Source: an uncultured Prevotella sp.
Lineage (GTDB): Bacteria > Bacteroidota > Bacteroidia > Bacteroidales > Bacteroidaceae
Assembly: GCA_947304695.1 (NCBI GenBank)
Contig: CAMZBS010000010.1
Location: 1 to 36,964, forward strand
Direction of reading: 5' to 3'
DNA length: 36,964 bases
The position numbers and the translations under genes were made by a program. The notes under the pieces are model-generated. The model saw only the letters and a list, made by a program, of their open reading frames with translations, was not told where the DNA came from and searched no databases. Shown here piece by piece: positions 24,388 through 30,709 of this stretch (position 1 is its first letter; every line of letters starts with the position of its first letter).

Positions 24388-25730
24388 TGAAAAAGGTAAT
24401 AACATACGGCACGTACGACCTGCTTCACTACGGACACATCCGGCTTCTGGAGCGGGCAAAGGCGTTAGGCGACTATCTGATTGTAGGCGTAACGGCCGAC
24501 AGTTTTGATATGACACGTGGCAAACTGAATGTGGAACAGTCGTTGATTGAGCGTCTGGAAGGCGTCCGCTCCACAGGCATTGCCGATGAAATCATTGTTG
24601 AGGAATACGAAGGCCAGAAAATAGATGACATACGCCGCTACGGTGTGGACATCTTTGCGATAGGCAGCGACTGGCGAGGCAAGTTCGACTATTTGAAAGA
24701 TTATTGCGAGGTGGTCTATTTAGACCGCACCCAGGGCATCTCAAGTACTGACTTGCGCTCGCAGGAGCACAGCCTGCGTTTGGGCTTGGTAGGCGAGTCG
24801 CCCATCCTGAACAAGTTTGAGTGTGAGAGCAAGTTTGTCAACGGACTGACCATCAGTGGCGTATGTACTGAGAGCGACCGCCATTTGTCGAAGACACTTC
24901 GTCAGCAGGCAATGCCGATTGATCGTTATGATGAGCTGCTGGAGCAGAGCGATGCCGTCTATATTATCTCAAATCCCCGTTATCATTATGACCACGTACG
25001 CCGTGCGCTGCTCAAAGGTTGTCATGTTTTGTGCGAATCGCCCATTGCCATCAGTCCGTCACAGTTGGAGGAACTGAAGGGCTTGGCCCATGAGCGCGGG
25101 CTGCAGTTGACCGATTCTCTGAAGACGGCTTATTCCACGGCTTACTTCCGTTTGATTCTGTTGGCTAAGACGGGTGCCATCGGTCAGATTGTCTCGGTCG
25201 ATGCTACTTGTACCAGTCTGACCAATCTGGAGATGAGCGACGAGAGCGACATGCCTTTCCTTTGGAACAGCATCGGTGCCTGGGGTCCCACGGCATTGTT
25301 GCCCATATTCCAGTTGCTGGGCACCGATTATTGCAGCAAGACCATTTCGACGCATTTGCTCGACGGGACTTCTGATTTCGACACTTTCACCAAGATTTCG
25401 TTCATCTATCCGAAGGCGGTGGCATCCATGAAGGTGGGGCAGGGTGTGAAGTCGGAAGGCGAGTTGGTGGTCTCTGGCACCAAAGGCTATATCTACGTGC
25501 CGGCACCCTGGTGGAAGACCGACTATTTTGAAATGCGCTATGAGAATCCCGCCAACAATCGCCGTTTCTTCTATCAGCTTGACGGAGAAGGCATTCGCTA
25601 TATGCTGGTGTCGTTTGTGAAGTCTATTCAGCGGGGACAGCCGTCCGACTATGTTGCCGAAGTCGTATCGGATGCCATCGTCTCGGTGACAAACGATTTC
25701 TATCGTCAGAAAGATGTGGTGCTGATTTGA
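24387..25730 (+). CDS. TagD-type cytidylyltransferase fused to a degenerate Gfo/Idh/MocA domain
   Basis: 447 residues, two domains. Residues 1-~128 are a complete glycerol-3-phosphate-cytidylyltransferase-like domain: GTYDLLHYGHIRLL with the HxGH motif (H14, H17), IGSDWRGKFDYL (92-103) and the nucleotide-binding GISSTDLRS (117-125). Residues ~130-447 resemble Gfo/Idh/MocA oxidoreductases in order and length. However, the dinucleotide loop reads GLVGES (133-138) without the usual GxGxxG, the catalytic EKP lysine is replaced (CESP, S218), and the usual D-x-G-x-H-x-x-D catalytic segment is not recognisable around GAWGPTALLPIFQLLG. The first domain should make a CDP-alcohol from CTP; the second may have lost redox activity or bind another ligand. 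It is translationally coupled to the class V aminotransferase. Confidence 0.82.
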   Translation: MKKVITYGTYDLLHYGHIRLLERAKALGDYLIVGVTADSFDMTRGKLNVEQSLIERLEGVRSTGIADEIIVEEYEGQKIDDIRRYGVDIFAIGSDWRGKFDYLKDYCEVVYLDRTQGISSTDLRSQEHSLRLGLVGESPILNKFECESKFVNGLTISGVCTESDRHLSKTLRQQAMPIDRYDELLEQSDAVYIISNPRYHYDHVRRALLKGCHVLCESPIAISPSQLEELKGLAHERGLQLTDSLKTAYSTAYFRLILLAKTGAIGQIVSVDATCTSLTNLEMSDESDMPFLWNSIGAWGPTALLPIFQLLGTDYCSKTISTHLLDGTSDFDTFTKISFIYPKAVASMKVGQGVKSEGELVVSGTKGYIYVPAPWWKTDYFEMRYENPANNRRFFYQLDGEGIRYMLVSFVKSIQRGQPSDYVAEVVSDAIVSVTNDFYRQKDVVLI

Positions 25731-25752
25731 TTCGGTCGAAGGCACATCTCAT

Positions 25753-26889
25753 TTACACGATGTCCATCTGCAGCACCTTCTCGATGATGGGGGCCATATC
25801 GTAGTATTTGTACTCGGCCAGCCGTCCGCCGAAAATCACGTCTTTGCGGTTTTCTGCCATCGCCCTGTACGCTTGGGCCAGCCGATTGTTTCGTTCATCG
25901 TTGATGGGGTAGTAAGGCTCCATGCCCGGTTTCCACTCCATGCTGTATTCGCGTGAGATGACTGTGTGCGGCACGTCATACACCTGCTGTCCGAACAACT
26001 CGAAGTGCTTATGCTCAATGATTCGCGTGTAGGGCACGTTGGCCTCGGTGTAGTTCACCACAGCGTTGCCCTGATAGTTGGGCGTGTTGAGCGTTTCCTG
26101 TTCGAAACGCACGGTGCGGTACTCCAGTTTGCCTAATTCATAGTCGAAGAACTTGTCAATCTTTCCTGTGAAGACGATTCTGTCAGCCACATTCTCCCAG
26201 TATGCACGGTCGTCGAAGAAGTCGGTTTCGGTGCGTGTGTCGATGCATTCAAGAAGACCGTCGATGAGCTTGTTATAGCCTCCGATGGGTATACCCTGAT
26301 AGGAATCGTTGAAGTAGTTGTTGTCGAACACCAGGCGAACGGGCAGCCGCTTGATGATGAAGGCCGGCAGTTCCGTGCAGGGACGGCCCCATTGCTTTTC
26401 CGTGTAGCCCTTGATGAGTCGTTCGTAGATGTCGTGTCCTATGAGCAGCAGGGCCTGTTCTTCCAGGTTGCGCGGCTCGCTGATGCCTTCAGCCTGCATC
26501 CTTGCTACGGCGTCTGCCTTCTGTTCTTCTATCTTCTGACGAGCCTCCTCAGGTGTGGTGACACCCCACATCTGGTAAAAGGTGTTCATGTTGAACGGAA
26601 GGTTGTAGAGCTTGCCCTGATAGCGGGCCACGGGCGAGTTGGTATAGCGGTTGAAGGGTACAATACTGTTGACAAACTGCCACACTTGCTGGTTCGAGGT
26701 GTGGAAGATGTGGGCCCCGTACTTGTGTACATGGATTCCTTCCAGTTCCTCACAATAGACGTTGCCGCCCAGATGCGGACGCCTGTCGATGACCAGACAG
26801 CGGCGTCCTTGCTGTCGGGCCCGATAGGCAAAGGTGGCTCCGAAGAGTCCCGAACCCACAATCAGGTAGTCATATTCCCGGCTTTTCAT
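25753..26889 (-). CDS. glf: UDP-galactopyranose mutase
   Basis: 378 residues, typical length. Flavoenzyme converting UDP-galactopyranose to UDP-galactofuranose in the cytoplasm. The FAD-binding motif is VGSGLFGAT (11-19), followed by the family signatures HKYGAHIFHTSN (55-66), YTNSPVARYQGKLYNLPFN (82-100) and EKQWGRPCTELPAFIIKRLP. YTRIIEHKH and EYSMEWKPGMEPYYPI are further conserved stretches. It supplies the donor for a galactofuranosyltransferase, most plausibly the WbbI-like enzyme at 18.3 kb. Its ATG is only 3 nt after a TAACTTTGC box, so it is transcribed alone, probably without a leader. It ends 22 bp from the convergent cytidylyltransferase fusion. Confidence 0.96.
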   Translation of the reverse strand: MKSREYDYLIVGSGLFGATFAYRARQQGRRCLVIDRRPHLGGNVYCEELEGIHVHKYGAHIFHTSNQQVWQFVNSIVPFNRYTNSPVARYQGKLYNLPFNMNTFYQMWGVTTPEEARQKIEEQKADAVARMQAEGISEPRNLEEQALLLIGHDIYERLIKGYTEKQWGRPCTELPAFIIKRLPVRLVFDNNYFNDSYQGIPIGGYNKLIDGLLECIDTRTETDFFDDRAYWENVADRIVFTGKIDKFFDYELGKLEYRTVRFEQETLNTPNYQGNAVVNYTEANVPYTRIIEHKHFELFGQQVYDVPHTVISREYSMEWKPGMEPYYPINDERNNRLAQAYRAMAENRKDVIFGGRLAEYKYYDMAPIIEKVLQMDIV

Positions 26890-26892
26890 ATT

Positions 26893-26901
26893 GCAAAGTT
26901 A
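26893..26901 (-). promoter_or_regulatory. -7 box of glf, nearly abutting the start codon
   Basis: Minus-strand TAACTTTGC then AAT then the ATG at 26889, a 3-nt spacing that predicts a leaderless mRNA. Confidence 0.63.
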
Positions 26902-26971
26902 TGCAATTCTGTAGAAAGGAACAAATTTTGCCTTATAAATATGGTGAAAAAGGGAAAAACGCCACTGCAAA

Positions 26972-27004
26972 TTTGCAGAAACGGTAAAAAAGCGTTATTT
27001 TTGC
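26972..27004 (+). promoter_or_regulatory. Promoter of the M28-family lipoprotein gene
   Basis: -33 type TTTG at 26972-26975 and -7 box TATTTTTGC at 26996-27004, with 20 nt between, matching the usual Bacteroidetes arrangement. The ATG at 27034 follows 29 nt after the box. Confidence 0.65.
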
Positions 27005-27033
27005 AGCCTCATTATAGTCAATTCTCTGTAGAA

Positions 27034-28029
27034 ATGAAAAATTATCAGCGACTCACCTTATTGATAATGATAGCCGTCCTTTCGGCTTGTGGCAATGCTG
27101 CCAAGAAGAGTGCCAACACCAGTACTGCCGAAGGCCAGCAGCCCGTTGGCCCCACGTTCCAGGCCGACTCAGCCTATCTGTTCTGCGAACAGCAGTGCCA
27201 GTTCGGACCGCGCACCATGAACAGCGAGGCCCACGACCGCTGCGGGCGGTGGATTGTGGAGAAGTTCCGCAGCTACGGCATGGAGGTGGTTGAACAGAAA
27301 GCCACGTTGAAGGGCTATGACGGCACACCACTGCAATCCACCAACATCATTGCCTGTAGCCATCCCGAACTGGCTGACCGCATCCTGATCTGTGCCCACT
27401 GGGACAGCCGTCCGTGGGCCGACAACGATCCCGACGAGGCCAACTGGCGCAAGCCGGTGATGGCAGCCAACGACGGTGCCAGCGGAGTGGCGGTGATGTT
27501 GGAGACGGCCCGGCTGCTGAGCCAGGCCGACAGCCTCCGCGTGGGGGTCGACTTCATCTGCTTCGATGCTGAAGACTGGGGCGTTCCGCAGTGGAGCGAG
27601 GAGCACGACGGCGACTCCTGGGCCTTGGGTGCCCAGTACTGGGCGGCTCATAAGCACGTGGAAGGCTACCAGCCTCGCTTCGGCATCCTGCTCGACATGG
27701 TTGGAGGCGAGGGTGCCCGCTTCTCCCGTGAGGGCTATTCGCTGCGCCATGCCCGCCAGGTGGTGGACCGCGTGTGGCAGGCAGCCCAGGTCGTGGGCGT
27801 GAGCAGCTACTTTCCCCAGCAGGACGGCAACTTCATCACCGACGATCATGTGCCTGTGAACGAGGTGGCTGGCATTCCGTGTATTGACATCATCCCTTAT
27901 TACCCCGACTGCGAAGCCAGTTCGTTCGGCCCCACCTGGCACACCGTGGCCGACGACATGAGCCACATAGACCGTGCCACACTGCAGGCAGTGGGGCAGA
28001 CCATCATTCAAGTATTGTTCTCGGAATAG
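27034..28029 (+). CDS. M28-family zinc lipoprotein, glutaminyl-peptide cyclotransferase-like
   Basis: 331 residues. The N-terminus is a lipoprotein signal (LLIMIAVLSAC, lipidated cysteine C19). The single catalytic domain has the M28/glutaminyl-cyclase metal pattern: ICAHWDSRPWADND with H122 and D124, AANDGASG with D147, CFDAEDWG with E180, LLDMVGG with D221, and ITDDHVPV with H272. The DSRPWAD stretch and overall length favour the bacterial animal-type glutaminyl cyclase group, which converts N-terminal Gln to pyroglutamate on exported proteins, over a true aminopeptidase. In Bacteroidetes this modification is common after signal peptide cleavage. I chose this start because the lipobox and promoter are in register; the frame is open further upstream only by chance. 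Confidence 0.87.
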   Translation: MKNYQRLTLLIMIAVLSACGNAAKKSANTSTAEGQQPVGPTFQADSAYLFCEQQCQFGPRTMNSEAHDRCGRWIVEKFRSYGMEVVEQKATLKGYDGTPLQSTNIIACSHPELADRILICAHWDSRPWADNDPDEANWRKPVMAANDGASGVAVMLETARLLSQADSLRVGVDFICFDAEDWGVPQWSEEHDGDSWALGAQYWAAHKHVEGYQPRFGILLDMVGGEGARFSREGYSLRHARQVVDRVWQAAQVVGVSSYFPQQDGNFITDDHVPVNEVAGIPCIDIIPYYPDCEASSFGPTWHTVADDMSHIDRATLQAVGQTIIQVLFSE

Positions 28030-28042
28030 GAAGGCAGGGCCG

Positions 28043-28645
28043 TCAGAGCTGTCCGGCTTCTACCTGAAGCACTACGCGCTCGGTCAGACGATCGACGCCA
28101 TCAGGGTCGTACCCCTTCTTCAGCGAGGCTCCGAACATCCAGGCAAAAGCCTGCCATACCCCGGCGCGGAACGGGCCTATGAAGGCCTGGATGCTCTCGT
28201 AGGCCGTAGACTTGCACTCGCGGTCTATGAGTTTAATGAGCAGTTTGCCTTGCGAGAACGTGAGTTTCTTCATCTTGGGCTTATACTCCTTCACAATGGC
28301 GGCCTCCACCCGTTTCAGGTGTTCGTCGCGCTCTTTCTTCGTGGGCAGTGTCTCAATGTATTCGGCCGTCTCGATGAGCATGGTGCGGGCCTCCTTGGCT
28401 ATGGGCAGCACCCGTTTCACGTTCTTCACCAGCCGGGCGTATGCCTCCTGCTGGCGTTTGTTCTTGAAGGTGGGTTCGGGATAGACGTAGATGGGCGACA
28501 TCTCCAGATACTGAATGGAGTCACCGTCGACCAGCGTCTTGCTCACCTTCATGGAAGGCACCAGCGCGGGGTCGTCGGCTGTCTGGGCCAGCAGCGTCAG
28601 TGTGGCAGCTGGCATCAGCAGCAGGAGGGTCGTCAGTCGTTTCAT
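28043..28645 (-). CDS. DUF4294 family secreted protein
   Basis: 200 residues. A signal peptide (MKRLTTLLLLMPAATLTLLAQ) precedes a helical, strongly charged domain with YVYPEPTFKNKRQQEAYARL, KRVLPIAKEAR, LTFSQGKLLIKLIDRE and YESIQAFIGPFRAGVWQAFAW, the conserved blocks of the Bacteroidetes-specific DUF4294 family. Function is not known; export to the periplasm is inferred from the signal. I chose the ATG at 28645 over 28663 because a TACTTTTGC box lies 4 nt upstream of it. It converges on the M28 gene with a 13-bp gap. Confidence 0.85.
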   Translation of the reverse strand: MKRLTTLLLLMPAATLTLLAQTADDPALVPSMKVSKTLVDGDSIQYLEMSPIYVYPEPTFKNKRQQEAYARLVKNVKRVLPIAKEARTMLIETAEYIETLPTKKERDEHLKRVEAAIVKEYKPKMKKLTFSQGKLLIKLIDRECKSTAYESIQAFIGPFRAGVWQAFAWMFGASLKKGYDPDGVDRLTERVVLQVEAGQL

Positions 28646-28649
28646 GGCC

Positions 28650-28658
28650 GCAAAAGTA
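28650..28658 (-). promoter_or_regulatory. -7 box of the DUF4294 gene, nearly abutting the start codon
   Basis: Minus-strand TACTTTTGC then GGCC then the ATG at 28645. The GGCC spacer is the same as at the PbgA-like gene. Confidence 0.63.
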
Positions 28659-28733
28659 CGCATTATTTTCTCACGATGGGCAGAAAGGACGTGATAATTA
28701 GCTTTATTTATGATTACAACCTGGTTGCCACAG

Positions 28734-28776
28734 GGCCGGAACGTTGATATATGTCAACGAATGGCACGTTTCGGCC
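28734..28776. other. Imperfect long inverted repeat in the DUF4294/small-gene intergenic region
   Basis: GGCCGGAACGT (28734-28744) pairs with ACGTTTCGGCC (28766-28776) over 11 bp with one G-T pair. A nested alternative, CGTTGA (28742-28747) with TCAACG (28754-28759), competes with it. It sits between two outward promoters, so it is more likely a protein-binding site than a transcribed structure. Together with flanking AT-rich sequence and the two promoters it accounts for the ~250-bp gap between the genes. Confidence 0.4.
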
Positions 28777-28818
28777 GAAAATGTGCGCATTTGTCTTGTG
28801 TTCGCACACGAAAAAGCT

Positions 28819-28827
28819 TACCTTTGC
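28819..28827 (+). promoter_or_regulatory. -7 box of the 31-residue membrane peptide gene
   Basis: TACCTTTGC, with transcription expected near 28832. The predicted RNA begins with a small hairpin (CAATC at 28832-28836, GAGA loop, GATTG at 28841-28845), and its leader is about 60 nt. Confidence 0.65.
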
Positions 28828-28892
28828 ATTGCAATCGAGAGATTGTAGTCATATTCATTAGGTTAGTAGTTAACAGATTTAAGGTAAAGATT

Positions 28893-28988
28893 ATGTTATT
28901 AGATTTTCAGACTACGACCATGTTGGTGTCTGTTGCTGTTGCAACTGTTCTGAGTGTTTTCACTCTGGTTCACACCGACATCGAGTAG
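28893..28988 (+). CDS. Small single-span membrane peptide (31 residues), unknown function
   Basis: A short open frame coding 31 residues: a polar start (MLLDFQTTT), one hydrophobic stretch at ~10-25 (MLVSVAVATVLSVFTL) and a polar, acidic end (VHTDIE). It has its own TACCTTTGC promoter 66 nt upstream and a clean intrinsic terminator starting 5 nt after its stop, so it is a stand-alone transcription unit of roughly 200 nt. Codons are ordinary for the genome. I do not recognise a family. Possibilities are a membrane micro-protein, a type I toxin-like peptide, or a regulatory RNA in which this frame is incidental. The tight terminator spacing favours a translated gene. Confidence 0.55.
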   Translation: MLLDFQTTTMLVSVAVATVLSVFTLVHTDIE

Positions 28989-28992
28989 GAAG

Positions 28993-29030
28993 GAGTGCGG
29001 AGTGAGTGAGTCATACCGCACTCTTTTTTT
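28993..29030 (+). terminator. Intrinsic terminator of the small peptide gene
   Basis: A perfect 8-bp stem, GAGTGCGG (28993-29000) with CCGCACTC (29016-29023), is followed directly by seven T residues (29024-29030). The loop is 15 nt. Confidence 0.85.
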
Positions 29031-29084
29031 GTTCTTTCCTTAGAATGAATATAGTATGTAACCCATTGAATTACAGTTGTTTGC

Positions 29085-29166
29085 AGTTGAGCCTCAGTTG
29101 CGCCACAACCGAGGCTCAGTTAAGGTGCAGCTGAGGCTCAGTTACAACGCAATTGAGCCTCAGTTG
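29085..29166. repeat. Four-arm double-hairpin intergenic repeat, copy C
   Basis: Four arms in alternating orientation: GAGCCTCAGTTG (29089-29100) with CAACCGAGGCTC (one mismatch, from 29106), then AGCTGAGGCTCAGTT (from 29129) with AATTGAGCCTCAGTTG (to 29166). It lies between the small gene terminator and the 3' end of the convergent sulfatase, matching copies A and B in layout and core GAGCCTCAGTTG. Confidence 0.8.
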
Positions 29167-29185
29167 TAAACGGTGTGAATACGGT

Positions 29186-30583
29186 TTATTCTCCAGGCAG
29201 GGGCCAGCATTCCGACGGGGTGCGTGCCGACAGCATGGCACGGTGGAACAGCTCCACCATTTCGGGCAGTTCGTCGGCCAGGTTGTGCTGCTCGCCAGGG
29301 TCGTCCTTCAGGTTGTATAGTTCGAGCGGTGCACCCTTCTTGATGGTCACTGCCTTCCAGTTGCCTAAGCGGGCGGCCCGCTGCTTGCCCGGAAACTCCC
29401 AGTAGAGCAGTCGGTGGTCGGTGTCGGCCTGCTGGCCGAAGAACAGCGGCGAGATGTCGATGCCGTCGGTGTTCTGCGGCAGATGGTCGGTGGCCCCGGC
29501 CAAACGAGCGAGGGTAGGCATGAAGTCGGGGAAGTAGACCAAGTTGGCCAGGCGCCGCACGGGCACTCGTCCGGGCTGGTTCACGATGAGCGGCACGCGT
29601 ATGCCCCCTTCGTAGAGCTGCGTCTTGCGGCCGCGGAAGCCCGCATTGCAGTTCAGCTGGGGCAGGGGAGCCTGGATGGCAGCACCGTTGTCGCTGGCAA
29701 AAATCACGAGCGTGTTCTCGCGCAGTCCCTCTTTCTCCAGATAGGCCATGAGCCGTCCCACGGCAGCATCCATGTGCTCGATGAGTGCCACATAGCGGCG
29801 TGTGTTGTCGTCGAAGGGCACGCCCTCGGTCTTCCACGTCTTCTCGTCAATGACAAACGGTTCGTGGGGTGCGTCGTAGGCCAGGTAGAGGAAGAACGGC
29901 TGCTCCTTTCCCTTCTGACGGCGGATGAAGTCGATGGCATCGTCGGTCGAGATGTCGGTGTTGTGGCGCACGTGGCGGTCGTTGCGGTTCTCGCGTATGG
30001 TCGTCAGTTGGTCGCCGTCGAAGCGGTAGTAGGGATAATAATAAGGTGAGTTGCTGTGAACGGTCGAGATGGTCCATCCCCGAAACTCGTCGAAGCCGCG
30101 GTGGTTGGGTGCTGCCCCGGGGTCGTAGCCGTCGAGATGCCACTTGTTGACAAGACAAGTGCGGTAGCCTGCTGCCGAGAGCACGGTGGCAATGGTGGTG
30201 TCCTCGGGCATGAGATTGGTGCGGCGCACATAGGTGGTGTCGCCTTTGGGACTGATTTTCATGCCCTGAATGCCCCCTACTGGACACTGGTTGTCGCGAA
30301 TGCGGGTGTGGCCGGTGTTCAGTCCCGTCATGAGCGAGCAGCGCGACGGGCTGCTGATGCCGCTGCCTGCATAGCAGTGGGTGAAGGTGGTGCCTTCAGC
30401 CGACAGGCGGTCGATGTTGGGTGTCTTCACATACTGTGAGCCGAAGCATGAGAGATCGCCGTAGCCCATGTCGTCGGCCAGGATGAAAACGATGTTCGGC
30501 CGCTCGGCCGTAGCCCCCTGCGCGGCAGCTGTGTGGGGCATCATGGCCGTCAGTGCCAGCCATCCGAAGTCAGTTTTGTTCAT
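29186..30583 (-). CDS. Secreted serine-type sulfatase (arylsulfatase family)
   Basis: 465 residues. A short signal-like N-terminus (cleavage near AAAQG) is followed by the sulfatase core. ILADDMGYGDLSCFG gives the metal ligands D37 and D38. GISSPSRCSLMTG carries the formylglycine motif (C/S)-x-P-S-R with S77 as the modified residue, then LNTGHTRIRDN. NKWHLDGY and FASDNGA are further active-site stretches. Serine at this position requires the anaerobic radical-SAM maturase anSME, which is not in the window. The likely role is periplasmic desulfation of host or dietary sulfated glycans. There is no adjacent SusC/SusD pair, so the substrate is open. It is divergent from the histidine kinase. Confidence 0.9.
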   Translation of the reverse strand: MNKTDFGWLALTAMMPHTAAAQGATAERPNIVFILADDMGYGDLSCFGSQYVKTPNIDRLSAEGTTFTHCYAGSGISSPSRCSLMTGLNTGHTRIRDNQCPVGGIQGMKISPKGDTTYVRRTNLMPEDTTIATVLSAAGYRTCLVNKWHLDGYDPGAAPNHRGFDEFRGWTISTVHSNSPYYYPYYRFDGDQLTTIRENRNDRHVRHNTDISTDDAIDFIRRQKGKEQPFFLYLAYDAPHEPFVIDEKTWKTEGVPFDDNTRRYVALIEHMDAAVGRLMAYLEKEGLRENTLVIFASDNGAAIQAPLPQLNCNAGFRGRKTQLYEGGIRVPLIVNQPGRVPVRRLANLVYFPDFMPTLARLAGATDHLPQNTDGIDISPLFFGQQADTDHRLLYWEFPGKQRAARLGNWKAVTIKKGAPLELYNLKDDPGEQHNLADELPEMVELFHRAMLSARTPSECWPLPGE

Positions 30584-30602
30584 AAAAAAGCGATATTACT
30601 GC

Positions 30603-30611
30603 GCAAAGATA
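30603..30611 (-). promoter_or_regulatory. -7 box of the sulfatase gene
   Basis: Minus-strand TATCTTTGC, 19 nt before the ATG at 30583. Confidence 0.62.
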
Positions 30612-30631
30612 GCAAAAAAGTTGCTATTATT

Positions 30632-30662
30632 TTTGGTTTCTACATTTTTTTATTATCTTTGC
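30632..30662 (+). promoter_or_regulatory. Promoter of the histidine kinase gene
   Basis: TTTG at 30632-30635 and TATCTTTGC at 30654-30662 with 18 nt between. The expected leader is about 45 nt. Confidence 0.62.
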
Positions 30663-30709
30663 GGCATAAATCAGTACACTAACCATCAGAATCAATCGAA
30701 CCCAAACGC

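Noticed and set aside
26392..27033. A long N-terminal extension of the M28 lipoprotein reading antisense through glf.
   Set aside because: The lipoprotein signal begins at 27034, just after a good promoter, and the extension overlaps a real gene.
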